Positions 1-11,895 of a stretch of 64,000 bases of DNA are shown here, piece after piece (position 1 is the first letter of the stretch; the number at the start of each line of letters is the position of its first letter). The notes under the pieces were generated by a model. It searched no databases, was not told where the DNA came from, and worked only from the letters and a program-made list of their open reading frames with translations. Origin of the DNA: Luidia sarsii (taxonomy: Eukaryota > Echinodermata > Asteroidea > Paxillosida > Luidiidae); contig OX465103.1 in the NCBI GenBank assembly GCA_949987565.1, positions 27,803,862 through 27,867,861 on the forward strand, read 5' to 3'. The translations under genes were made by a program, and so were the position numbers.

Positions 1-311
1 CTTACTTTAATCTAAAAAATCTCATAAAATTGGACAATAGGAGGACATGAGGTTTGAATCCTAGCAAGACCTTTCTCAAAGGCATGTCTTAATTTAAATC
101 CTAATTTATGAAATTTGCCTTTTGTCCATTTTGTTCACTGATCAGTTTGCAGCCTTTGTATGTCATTAATCTAAACCTACTGAGAGAGTGTAATGTTTCA
201 ATGCTACATGTAGCAGGACTTTTCTACCTTGGAAGTGAAGATAGTCGAAGCATTTGCAACATTTTTGTAAGACTTTTTATTCTGCTTTTTATTTTCTTTG
301 ATAGCACGCAG

Positions 312-1162
312 ACCTTTTGCAGCTATCCAGTGATCAGTTTAAGTCAGCTGCAGAAGAAGTTGAGGCCAAATTTATGTAAGTCCAAATTTCATTTTATCCA
401 ATATTTTCTCTCACTTGAATTTAGGAGCAGTGCTTTTTTTTAATTCTAAACCATTATATGAACCTCTAATACACACCCATGTCATCTTGTATCTTAACCC
501 TTCTGTATAAATAAACAAAATGTAAAAGCTATTTACTCCATTTGCCACATGTGTATGTATCCGTCTACAGAAAGCATCAATGTGTACCCATTTAATCTTA
601 ACCCTCTGTATAAGCCACCCATATAAACCCATTTTCTTACCATCTACAGAAAGCATCAATGTGTACCCGTATGCCAACAACTGCAAGAAGACATCCTCAA
701 ATGCTATGCAGCCAATCCCGGCAAGGCACTCAACTGCTCACAGATAGTCAGCGCATTCAACAAATGTGTGGATCAGAGCAGAACGGTAAGTAGCTCTTCA
801 CTTTCTCTATAGTACCGTAGCTTGCTGTACTGTGCTCAGTCCCATTGTTGTATTTACTCAACCGGGAAGGCGGGACTTGGGAAGGCTGTCATTGAAGGGT
901 TGGATAGCTCAGATGCTATGAGTGCTGGTATGCAAAACCAGAGGTTTGCCTTAAAAATAAACCAACAAAATTTAATTAGAAAACACCATGTTGCATGCTG
1001 TATACTCACATTGTTATTCAATATGCAAATCTCAAAAACATTTGTTTTTAACTTAACTGCATATTTTATTGTAAACATTCTCAATTTGTTTCCTTTTTTG
1101 TCCTTTTTTTTTACTCTTCTCAGAGTATCCTTTCTAAGAAGAGACCGGAAATTGCTTCATAA
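312..1162 (+). CDS. CHCHD3: CHCHD3/CHCHD6-like MICOS subunit (Mic19/Mic25), last three exons
   Basis: These are the 3' exons of a coiled-coil-helix-coiled-coil-helix protein of the mitochondrial contact site and cristae organizing system (inner membrane, intermembrane-space side). The exons are 312-375, 650-785 and 1124-1162, each with AG acceptor and GT donor and matching phase. The first encodes a charged helix (DLLQLSSDQFKSAAEEVEAKF) like the segment before the CHCH domain. The second holds the twin-cysteine CHCH core: CVPVC, then C in ILKCY, then C in ALNCS, then C in NKCVDQS. The last adds SILSKKRPEIAS and a TAA stop, about the length of the family's C-terminus. Upstream exons (DUF737 region, myristoylation site) lie outside the window. 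Invertebrates often have one gene for both vertebrate paralogues, so Mic19 versus Mic25 cannot be decided. The family call is strong; the symbol is provisional. Confidence 0.85.
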
Positions 1163-1438
1163 CCAGAGGATTGCTAGGAACAGGTCAAAGGTCAGATCTC
1201 TTTACGTTGTATGCTCAAAGCAAACCTGCTCATCAATTGCAATGGAATGGACTGTAACTATCCTGTGTTGTGCCACAAGAGGGCGCCAGACTGGTACATG
1301 GAGGTGATGATGCAAGCACACTGATCTCTGTACACTGGATCGGAGAGGGTAGCTGTTGGAATTGAAGCCACTGTCTGCCATTTTAGCACTCCAAGTCAAA
1401 TGGTTGGCCAGCCTTGTAATGCAGGACTGAATAGCCTA

Positions 1439-1565
1439 GTGGGAGTGGTAAGATGGCTGCTACTGGGAGTGGTAAGATGGCTGATACTGGGAGTGGTAAG
1501 ATGGCTGATTTTGGGAGTGGTAAGATGGCTGATTTTGGGAGTGGTAAGATGGCTGATTTTGGCAT
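1439..1565. repeat. 24-bp minisatellite, about five copies
   Basis: The unit is GGGAGTGGTAAGATGGCTG plus ATTTT/CTACT, repeated about five times in the presumed 3' UTR of the CHCHD3-like gene. It is open on both strands (reverse frame reads repeats of PKSAILPL), but no gene structure supports translation. Confidence 0.8.
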
Positions 1566-2500
1566 TAGTTACTTGGTCGTTGTGTATTGGAGAAAGACTT
1601 ACTCAGTTTGTATGGAAATGAGTTTGCCATTGTTATGCTGTGATTGCCAGAATTTGAATCATTTGAAGAGGTTGGAATATTATGTAAATTCCTTGTCGTG
1701 AGACTGCTTAAAGATGCTACCACTACAGATGCATGGCTGACTATGGAAGCTTTCCAAATCTACTACCGGTACAATTGGACAAATTGGCAAAGAATATTTG
1801 ACAATTCAAGAATGGCATATGGAACTTCTGCAAGACATCTGCCATGATAAGACTGAGTCTGCCATCTTGGCTGCATCCTATTCCCATAGATCTGTGTGTT
1901 ATCCAGCCATGTCTGAAATTCTGAATTGATTTAATTGTGGTTCAAATCACATATGAGTCTATGGAAGCCACTAGCTAGCGGCTGTCAAAAAGCCTGTTAT
2001 TAACCCCCATAGACCTGTGTGTAATATCCAGCCACTGTGAGCCACATGCAAATAGATGTTGTGTGAACTCTAATACTCTATAAAGGAAAGACAAAAGATA
2101 AACTGTCACATTTCTCACCGTAGAGAGCGATGTTGAGTCATGGATGATTGCATGTTTCTTATATGACTTTAGAATATATCATTTTCATTCATTTTAATGT
2201 CTTGAGTGGAGAGAGGTATTTGGGCCATTTATCATCCATTATGGGATGAAATCCAGATTTTTTTTTAGTCTGACCCAGTAAATACTAATAACCTAGTAAG
2301 ATTGACTTAATTTTGCTGAAAAAGATGTCTGAATTGGGTTGCTATTTTCACAAATTGACGGAGATAGCCAGCGGATTGGCCGGCCAGCTAAGTTTCCCAC
2401 TCATTTGAAAAGGATTTTATTGTATTTTGCCCTGAGGTAGTTTTAGCAGGTAAAGAAAAATGCTTTATTAAAGATTGATTTAATGAATGAAAAAGAAACA

Positions 2501-2506
2501 AATAAA
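2501..2506 (+). promoter_or_regulatory. Candidate polyadenylation signal AATAAA
   Basis: An AATAAA lies about 1.3 kb past the stop of the CHCHD3-like gene, in AT-rich sequence. It is a candidate end of that 3' UTR; no transcript evidence is available. Confidence 0.3.
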
Positions 2507-2579
2507 TCTTCAGGGATGTTTTTTTAACATTCTGAATAGTGTGCATGACTGAGGGTTTGTAAATGGTTACTTTTCAAAA

Positions 2580-2762
2580 CCAAAGCTCTGGCTCTGGCTC
2601 AGGCATGACGTTCATTCATTTTTGGGTAAAATGAGGCTGCTACTTTGAAATAAATGTTCTGCTTTATGTTGAAAAAGAGAACAGAGGAACATCAAAGGAA
2701 AAACCCACACGTTGTATTTTCAGCGGATAGATGAGGAAGACAAAGCCTGAGCCCAAGCAGTG
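2580..2762. mobile_element. Short inverted-repeat element with GGCTCTGGCTCAGG-type ends
   Basis: The left end reads CTCTGGCTCTGGCTCAGGC and the right end is its imperfect complement (AAAGCCTGAGCCCAAGC). The interior contains a CACACGTTGTATTTTCA motif that recurs in a second copy near 24957-25130. There is no coding capacity, consistent with a non-autonomous TIR element. Confidence 0.5.
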
Positions 2763-3083
2763 TTGTCTAAAAGCTCATGTGACTATTGAGGAAGGTTTTA
2801 CAATGTAGATCCATTGTTGTGATTCCTAATAATTTGGTAACCATTTGAGTGAATCTTTTTATCAATGCCTCCATCCATACAGAGTATTCCGTCAAGCATT
2901 TGAGACATAACTCTCTCCAATTGTTGTCCCACCCATGACTGAGAAATGGATGAAGATTATCAATAAACATTTATGTGGAATGTTTTCAAAGCATCCGAGC
3001 ATTCTAAATCATTTATTTTTTTGTCAGAGTACTCTAAATGGTCTCGACAAAGTCTGCTTCATATTATCTCAAAAGTAAATCTC

Positions 3084-3180
3084 TGCCTTTGAGAAAGGTC
3101 CTGCTAGGATTGAAACGTCAGGCCCACTAAAGTAAATCAGCTTAACCAGAAAAGTAAATCAGCTTAAAAATAATGTGAAT
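3084..3180 (+). repeat. Hammerhead-like dispersed repeat, copy near 3.1 kb
   Basis: This copy reads GCCTTTGAGAAAGG, then TCCTGCTAGGAT, then TGAAACGTCAGGCCC. GCCT can pair with AGGC, and GGTCCT with the AGGAT-T segment, leaving GAAAC and a GTC triplet in the hammerhead arrangement. One stem II base differs from the consensus (GATTG instead of GATCG). The family's usual tail is degraded here. Confidence 0.6.
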
Positions 3181-4434
3181 GACATAACAAAATGGTGCAA
3201 ACTGCTCACAATATCACTGTGCTTTGGACTTATTCCCTATCTATTTGGGGACCAATGGAATATGAATATAGCACATTCACAGTTATTTCAAAACTCATCT
3301 ATGAACTAAGAAAAATATTGCTTGCCTTCTCAGACTCTCATCATAACCAGTAATGAGAAAAACCAGTAATGAGAAAAACCAGTCAAATGAGAATAATCAT
3401 TCCTTAATATGCTCACTAAACCTCTAAGTGCTTTACATAAGCACTGAAGTGAGACAATGTGTCATTACATAAATCTATTCAATCAACACATGATGTTTCT
3501 GTACTTTGGAAGGCATTTCATTAATGGTTGCCAATCATGATTTATGTAATTACCATGGTAATGGGAAACAGGCAAGTGATTAATTGCCCTAATGGAGAGG
3601 CAAGACTTTTAAAGACATCAGTGTACTTGTTGTCTGAAATAATTTTCCAAGAAATTCATTATGAATATCAGCAGGTGCAATGATAACCATTTATAGTTGG
3701 TTGAAAATAGCGAGTTTTTATCCAATTTGAGATAAAGACTGTTTTCGATTTGGTGTGTTTGTGGGTTTTTCCTTTTTTTAAAAGGTTTTCAAGAAGGTTT
3801 GTGTGTTATAAAAAAGAAGAAAAAGGAATACAACCGTAATCCGGTCCATATTTGCCATTTTTTCACTGTTTTAATTACTTTTTGTTAATCATGTTACAGT
3901 TTTGGATAATGAGTCTTGACTTCCTCTTTGCTTGCAATCAATTGATTGCTACCTGGCAACAGAAATGTTAATCCTAAACTTGCCTGGACTTTCATTTCTT
4001 CTCTTGAATCCGAGAACAAAGTCCAAGAACTCTTTATCCCTCATCTCCCTTCATTGAGAGAGGCATATAGGGTCATGACTCTAAATGAAATAGCAGTCAG
4101 TATCGTCGGTTACTAGTAGACATGCGACAAAGGTACATGTACTTTACTCACTCTATGCGGTCTCGCGTATCGGGCCATTCCATGTGCAGAAGGTGACAAA
4201 TCCCTTCTTTTTTTTTCAAAATAAGTGTTTTACATATCTATTAAACCTATATTTTCAATATCCATAACCAGAAATTATGAATTTTATTTGAAAAGAATAT
4301 TAACACGTTTCTGTTCAATGGTTTCATCCTTGTTTTCTTTTTTTATAAAGTATTTCCAAAAACATTCTGAGAATGAATGTGCACATTTACCGATATCTAA
4401 AAAATGCAATATGCTGCAGGCCTCAAACCTGTCC

Positions 4435-5300
4435 ACCTGTCACCCTGTCCACTCACTGATCTTGATCATCCTGATCTGCTGACTTACCTCACCAACTGCC
4501 ATGCAGTGAAATCCAGACTCATGGTCATGTCATCAATGACTGTAATGTGACAGGTCCACCCTGTCCACTCACTGAACTTGATCATCCTGATCTGCTGACT
4601 TACCTCACCAACTGCCATGCAGTGAAATCCAGACTCATGGTCATGTCATCAATGACTGTCATGTGACAGGTCCACCCTGTCCACTCACTGAACCTAATCA
4701 TCCTGATCCGATGACTTACCTCACCAACTGCCATGCAGTGAAATCCAGACTCATGGTCATGTCATCAATGACTGTAATGTGACAGGTCCACCCTGTCCAC
4801 TCACTGAACCTAATCATCCTGATCCGATGACTTACCTCACCAACTGCCATGCAGTGAAATCCAGACTCATGGTCATGTCATCAATGACTGTCATGTAACA
4901 GGTCCACCCTGTCCACTCACTGAACCTAATCATCCTGATCCGATGACTTACCTCACCAACTGCCATGCAGTGAAATCCAGACTATGGTCATGTCATCAAT
5001 GACTGTCATGTGACAGGTCCACCCTGTCCACTCACTGGACTTGATCATCCTGATCTGATGACTTACTTCACCAACTGCCATGCAGTGAAATCCAGACTCA
5101 TGGTCATGTCATCAATGACTGTTATGTGACAGGTCCACCCTGTCCACTCACTGGACTTGATCATCCTGATCTGCTGACTTACCTCACCAACTGCCATGCG
5201 GTGAAATCCAGACTCATGGTCATGTCATCAATGACTGTCATGTGACAGGTCCACCCTGTCCACTCACTGGACTTGATCATCCTGATCTGATGACTCACCT
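4435..5300. repeat. Satellite of about eight 116-bp units derived from a retrotransposon 3' end
   Basis: The phrase CCCTGTCCACTCACTG recurs at 4442, 4558, 4675, 4790, 4906, 5020, 5137 and 5253, spacing 114-117 bp, with few differences between units. On the plus strand each unit encodes CPLTE-LDHPDLLTYLTNC followed by about 15 residues and a stop. That peptide is nearly the same as the end of the reverse-transcriptase-type ORF remnant at 19890-20096 (CPLTEVDEPELVTYLSNC, then stop). The array therefore looks like amplification of the C-terminal codons plus 3' UTR of a non-LTR element. Confidence 0.8.
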
Positions 5301-8300
5301 CTTGTTTCACATTCACACTCCCAAAAATTACATTTAATTTTTGTAATTGACGAAGCAGACAAACATGCACTAACAAAATTATGTCATTTTTCTAGGAAGC
5401 AATTTTTGTCTCAGTAAGTGCTTGTTTTGTACTTGTATACAGAAACCAAAAATGTAGACTGAAGGAAATTGAGTTTCTATCAAGGAATCAAATACAAATC
5501 AAAGATTAGAAGGACCTTTCTTAGGCAGAAAGGTCCTGCTACATTGCGTAGGATCGAAATGTCAGGTCCTCCTAACTTTCGATATTTGCATTTTGATCAG
5601 TTTAGTCAGTAAGCAGTTTGCAACATTTTTGTACATCACTCTAAAATCAATTCAGTGACTGACTATGGCATTAGCAGTGTGAATGGGTTTTTTGCCTTAA
5701 TGTTCTGTGCAAACTAACAATTGTCTTTCAAATAGTTGCAGATATCCACTTATTTGTCACTGCTGGCCCACAGAATACAAAATACATAATACCGTAGCTT
5801 AAATTTAACACATTCTCCACACCCTTCATGTGAAACCAACTATAGATTGATTCTAGCTAATCAATTCACGACCTCTTTATTCATAAATTGTTTTTGCCAT
5901 CCATGGATGATTCAACCCTTCTTAATGAGGGTATTAAGTCTAGTCATTAACTATCTCTGATTAATTACATTCCGTGTCTGTCTCCTTCGTTGCTAGGCAA
6001 CCATAGGTGTCATAGGACCAGGGAAGGTCTATACTGGAGTGCGTACACTCATCAGCTATTCACAACAGCTGATATTTCCCACAGAATTCCCACTCTTTCT
6101 TTGAAAACATGAAACTAAAACAGGATATGCAAATACAATACAGGGTTTTTCAGATTGACTTAGTTTGCCTTTCAGAATGATTCTACTGGTGTTGAAATGA
6201 TGACAAGCCTATAATTCCTATGATATGTGCGTAGTTTAGGTCAGGCTATTATTGAAGTAGTTTGTCGGCGATATTTTGTGATGAAAATAGCTGAGACCTT
6301 ACCCTCCCTTCCATTCCCATTTCTCATCCTAGTCTGTCTGTCAACTTTCCCTTTTCTTGTTTTCCTGTCATCTCTTGTAGATCCTTTTGCCTGAACCCCT
6401 TCCTATCTGTTTTGTGCTTGTCATTCTATCTTTAAGAAAGGTCCTGCAAGATTGAAATTTTCAGGGCCTCTACATTTTTGAGACTTTATATTACATGTAG
6501 CTGAGTTACACATGTACTATCTCTTATATGCTGTCTACAAACAAAAGCAGTGCTTAATAATGCAAGAACAAATGTTATGAAATCTGTAGTTGATCTAAAG
6601 TAGTGGTATTTTACTACTGATACTTTACTATTATAAACCAAGTAATATTCTGAGTTGAAATAATATCCTTGATTATTAATTTTCATCATCATGAGAAACC
6701 TTTCCAGCTTTAAGATTATGATAGCTCTGAAAATGTGAATAAATGTATGTTTTGGAGTTTATAGGTTTTAGGACAAAGGTTATCCTTTCCATTGAGAAAA
6801 AAAATGAAGTACATTTACTATTATAAGCTCTGATGAAATGGACTTTAAACAGATTTCTTATGGACTAGCAGTCATACAGCATTTCATCAACATACATGAA
6901 GAGCATTTCATCTTGGTATTCGTTTTCAATTTCCCCTGAGCTGGAAAAGACTGGGTTATAGCCCAGGATACAGCCAAATGATGATGATATATGGATGAAA
7001 TGAGACAGTAATAGGACATGGCCTGCATGGGTGTGTTGTTACCATGGCGACCAACTCACTATCCAGCTGTGTGTGATTGGTTTATTCATAAGTGAGGCAT
7101 TACACAAGTCTATGGTTGCCATTGGTGATTCACCTGCCTTTCAGCTGGGAGTGAATTAATCATTTGCAGAAACCAGTGTCAGCTTCCCTCAGCAAAAGAT
7201 AAGTACGTGGGATGGGAGTGAACCAGTGTTTGATAAAACTGAGGACTACAGTGTATGGAAGTTGATCATCTACCGCCTTGTGTGAGACCATTGGATCTGC
7301 ATAGAGTAGATTCCAGTCTGTCATTTCAATCGTTTCTGTAAGCTTCAATCAGAGAGAACTCATCAAGGGAGTCTTGTAGCTCTGGAAGGCTTGGGTCTAC
7401 GCATCCCATTGCTACACAAGTAGTCTTTGTCCATGTGGTTGGAAGAACTGCTTGCCATCAGCTGAGGGAAGCTAGACCCATGGACTTTATTTCACCGTTG
7501 CCATGTGACTGACAGAAGACGGGTTGATAGATTACTGAGTAATTCACAAGCTATACATCCCTGATAGCAGGTAAGCTAAACATCCTTATCATTGTCTTCC
7601 AATCAATTCCTGTCTTTTGGTCTGTGGGTTTTTTTCTTTTTAGTATCTTAATGTCTTCTGGGAGAGGAAGATGATCTGAGTCCTGACCAAAATGGAATCA
7701 ATGTCAAGTAATTTCAAAATTTGGATCATTGAAGTAAAAATCTGCTAAGTTGGGATTTTTTTTTTTTTTTTATAAATTAAAAGTTGAGTTGCTGTTTGAG
7801 TTTCAGTGAAGATGCAATCAACCAGATGCAGGAAGTTATCGCCGTATGGGGATTGATAATTTCATTTTTGGAACGGGTTAATTACAATTAAATGCAGGGA
7901 CGAGTGTGTTTTAGACGAAGGCTTAGAAAGAAATGCAAATGGTATATCTGAAAGGCTATTGAATTGACAATTTAGGAGGGCCTGATGTTTTGACCATTTT
8001 GATCTTAGCAGGACCTTTCTCAATTGCAGAATTTAAAATCAAATTAAATTTTGGATTTAGGGGTCGATATGAACCAGTACAATCATAAGGAATTAACTTT
8101 ATTTCTATTCAATTTTTAATATTTGACCTTATTGTATAATTGTATATCACCTATAGTAGGCTATCTTGCCATATAAGATTTAAGAAATAATTAAAATTAC
8201 AGACATGAATGTACATGTACCCTTTTTTCAGTATTTATTTCTTTTTCATTCAACTAGAACTTTAAGTAAACATAATTTGCATAGACAGATGTAGACAAAT

Positions 8301-8782
8301 ATTCTGTATTGTAAAATTTGCTTTACTAAAAAACTTATTAATATCTTAACTCTCAAATATTCTTGCTATGAGGATTTTGAATAGATTCTATCCAGATTCC
8401 TATTCATTTGCTAGGCCATGCTTTTAAATCCTCATTCCATGTTGACCTGATCAAATGATGAATAGCATGGGGCTCTTTGTAAACAACTAAAGCAACCTCC
8501 ATTTTCATTAACGTCAATTTACTTCAATTTAGTCGTTCCATTAGCCTGACCAGCTTAATGCAGAGGTCTGGATGAGCTCCTAATTACTGACATTAGACAT
8601 GACTACGTTCCTTGCACTCAGCACAATGAAAGATTTTCATTTGAGTTGGATTCACCTCTGATCAAGTCGTGTCTTGTAGCCTTATTATTATGTTAGTTTT
8701 GCACAACACGATAAAAGATCTGATTTCCATTGGTGTTAGATTCACCTCTGATCAAGCTACGTCCCACAGTCTTACAATTGTA

Positions 8783-8933
8783 GATTTCTAGGGTTCTCCT
8801 TAGGATCCTAGCTGTTCCTAGAATAGGGCCGCTTTCTGGAGTAATCCGACCTTTACCGATGGCCCGACACTGTCAAGTTACTTTTCTAATGCCTTTGGAA
8901 TGGTACCTAAGGCACCCACTACCAAAGGGACAA
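8783..8933 (-). pseudogene. Non-LTR retrotransposon ORF2 C-terminal remnant
   Basis: The minus strand encodes VVPLVVGALGTIPKALEK, a stop, and then a broken continuation containing VGLLQKAAL and GTARILRRTLEI. This resembles the conserved C-terminal tail of reverse-transcriptase ORFs in many invertebrate non-LTR elements, where VIGALGTIP is followed by LLQK-ALLGTARILRK. It is only about 50 codons with an in-frame stop, so it is a dead fragment. Confidence 0.7.
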
Positions 8934-10277
8934 CCTTCTACGCAGTTCCCTCGCCAATAATTATTGCTATTATTATTATTTCTGTTAATAATTATTTATT
9001 CCAGTCAAAAATGTACATCACAGACAACATGGGCATAGGATCGTAAACACAAAAGCAATAACAATCACTGAGTTCAAAGACTTGTCTCCCCACATTTAGT
9101 TGGGTTGACAACCAAATCATTTATGATATAAAACTATGAAACTATAAAAGCACTTGAGACATTTGGGATTGAAATCCCAAATAAACCTGAATTCTAAAAT
9201 AGTACAGTCACTTCTAAAGTCTTAAAGAGCTGTGCCTAGTACATGTGTTCTGTCTTATTCCTGTCCTGCATTGAGCTAATGGTGGCTTTGAGCATATTGT
9301 TCAGGAAGGTTCTGAGGATGATTGAATAAATTATCACGGTAACATAACAGTATCTGCCATAGAGAAGGAGTATTAGCAAGGAGAATTCTTGAATGAGTTT
9401 TTGATTTGCTGAAGTGAATCTGTGTGTAACTCATCATTTCAGTGAAGTGTTTGAAAAATCATTTTCAGAATTCCTTTAGGGAATGTGCTTTACCAGTCAC
9501 TGTTTACTACTTATGTTAGTATCCAGTGTGTATTTCAAAAACCATAAGTCTTTACGAGAAGAGGAAGAATTATTCATTAGGTGTAATTAGTTTGGATGAG
9601 TTACTAGAATTAGAAGTTTATCTGTTCACCAATTAGACTAAAGAAATATTTACCCAAGAAGAGTAATGTAAAAATTCACAGATATAAAACTAAACCTTAT
9701 GGAGGTTGTCATTGCCTTTTTAATATCTGCAATTCCAATATCAGAGGATTATAGCAAGGTAAACAATTTTTTGGGGGGAATGTTTGTCATGGTAACTCCA
9801 GAGTCCAGAAACACCTGCCCTTCCCTTGTTTATTGATTCGTGGAGAATACAAACATGAAGAGCTGGCATTATTGCGCCGTGCTGCCTACCATACGACCAT
9901 CCTAGTCACGTCATTATTATAATGATTGGTTGGGTTGTGGAAAAATGTACTAGGCTCCAGAAATACAAATTCATCAGAGGAGGAGGAATCACTCCTTATG
10001 ATGTGAAATTATTGTTTGATGAGATACAATGCAGTGTATTGTGTTCGTTTCGTCTGATTTGTTTTTATTTGATTTAGGAACAACCGGAAATAATTTGCCT
10101 CGAAGCAAATCTGATTTCTGGAGTGAAGCCGAACTGTCTGAAAGTGTTTCTGTTTTATGTCAGGGAGAAAACCAAGTGTTTGTTCCTTTCTTTATCACAC
10201 AGGAATAGGATTAAAAAATAAACTAAATTTCTCTTTCTTTTAATACACATAAACAAGAGGGGGATGTTTTCTTTTCT

Positions 10278-10315
10278 CTGCCTTTGAGAAAGGTCCTGCT
10301 AGGATCACAGCCATT
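10278..10315 (+). repeat. Hammerhead-like dispersed repeat, truncated copy
   Basis: The copy carries GCCTTTGAGAAAGG and TCCTGCTAGGATC but diverges before GAAAC. A more degraded copy follows at about 10590-10640. Confidence 0.5.
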
Positions 10316-11654
10316 TTGTATCATTTCAGTCATTTATGTTCAGTAATAAATTTACAACATTTGGGTATTTAAAGTGTACTACATTTTGGGAATAAAACCA
10401 TAAGAATCAGTGAGATACAGTTTTATTTTAAATTATAGGTTATTTGAATGTTTGTTTATCTTTCCAACTGTTTTGTGGAAGGAACTTATTCTGAATTCTA
10501 CGTAGAAGGACTTCTGAGTGCTACATGGAAATTGTTCATTTGTTGATTTACACAAGCAGAATTGTCTCTAAGATTAGGACTGTTTAAGGTTTTAGTAAGA
10601 CCTTTCTCAAAGTTTGCTAGGATCGAAACATTAGCCCCTCCTAATTGTTAGAGTATTGCATCTAGGCTTATTGGTCATTTTATCAGTATGCATTTTCCAA
10701 TGTTAATTATAATTTCTCACTGAATAAATCTGGCTAGCTGCATAATGCTTTCATTATCATTACATAATGCACATGATACAGTCAATGAATGTTCTTTATT
10801 CCTTGTGTACGCACCACTGGATTGGCAGTATTGTCTCCACTTTATCCAGAGTCTTTTACCGTCTGTCTTTTTGTAGAAATAGCAGCTACAGGAAATTGCT
10901 TCTTCAGAGAGAAACCTTTGCTTTGTTTCTGTTAGTTTGTGTAATATGTGCCCCAGTTGAAGTATTCATTTTCTTTGTTAAAGACAGAATGTAGTCCTTT
11001 GCTGTAGATTGTTTGCAGCAGGGATTTTCTTGTAGATTTGTTCATGGAATGTAATTAGTGTCTCATCAATAGGGAGTCATTACATCATCTGACCTCAGCT
11101 CATCCCAGCTTGCACAGATTGTCAATTACTGAAGAATAATGACAGTAATGAGCTGGGTAGTTTAGTGCTGCTATAGAAATCATGCTACATCAACCATAAT
11201 TCAGAGGTTCCAATCACTAGTACTGTTGTGTCTTTACGTAACCATGGTACATGTAACTCTAGAATTCTAGAAGACTGAATAGGCCTAGATATAAGGTTCA
11301 AGTAGGGGTAATACAAAGATTTTGGAAACAACAAATTACTCAAACATGAAATGTACAATCCATCAATAAACAAAAAGAAGGAAATAATTCTAGGATTTCT
11401 TTCATTTCAGAAATGTGTAAACCAGTCATTTCTGCCTTTGATATCCTGCCAGGAATTCATGGATATGTTAGGATTTGTGCTTTCATAGCTTAGCTTATGA
11501 AATGTCTACATGAATGAGTGATCTCCATCAGTCTCCTGACAACGCCTACTCATTCTTCAAAGACATGACTTACATACATGTACGTAACCGCTGCAAATTT
11601 GGAAAATTATGGCAGTTAATGGTTAATGCATCTGGCAGGTGCCCCACCCCGTCA

Positions 11655-11805
11655 AAGATACATAGTCGACTATTTGGATAGGCCACCATCTAAGGGCTGG
11701 ATAGCTGAGATAGGAAGAGAGTTGGCTTGCAAAACCAGTATTCTCAGGTTCAAGTCCCGGTCCAGTCGTTCTTTGCCATTTAAAAAAAAATTTCCAAAGG
11801 TCCAA
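11655..11805 (+). mobile_element. tRNA-derived SINE
   Basis: The element contains GGGCTGGATAGCTGAGATA (an A-box-like tRNA promoter in a GGCTGGATAGCTCAG context) and GGTTCAAGTCCCGGTCC (B box), then TTCTTTGCCATTT and an A run. It belongs to the window's most common SINE family and sits just upstream of the acceptor of the first recognisable Roc-COR exon. Confidence 0.75.
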
Positions 11806-11895
11806 ATCATTTTTTGTCTTTATTTGTTTGACTATAAATTGTCCACATAATTTTTGGTCGCAGTTTCTGGAACAAAGTTGTTGGTCGTAAGCGCC

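Larger units (their letters stand above)
1163..11850. other. Gene-poor, repeat-rich interval
   Basis: No multi-exon coding structure was found here. The interval holds a likely 3' UTR (to about 2.5 kb), an inverted-repeat element, the 116-bp satellite, several copies of the hammerhead-like repeat (3.1, 5.5, 6.4, 8.0, 10.3 and 10.6 kb), a reverse-transcriptase remnant at 8.8 kb and AT-rich single-copy sequence. A good donor (ATAGCAG|GTAAGC) at about 7570 could end a non-coding first exon of the downstream Roc-COR gene, but this is a guess. Confidence 0.5.

Noticed and set aside
108..443. 111-codon ORF at the window start
   Set aside because: It overlaps the CHCHD3-like exon in another frame and crosses its splice sites; its composition is low-complexity hydrophobic, with no motif.
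10767..10994. Candidate upstream Roc-COR exon
   Set aside because: No acceptor/donor in phase and no LRR or ankyrin pattern in the translation.
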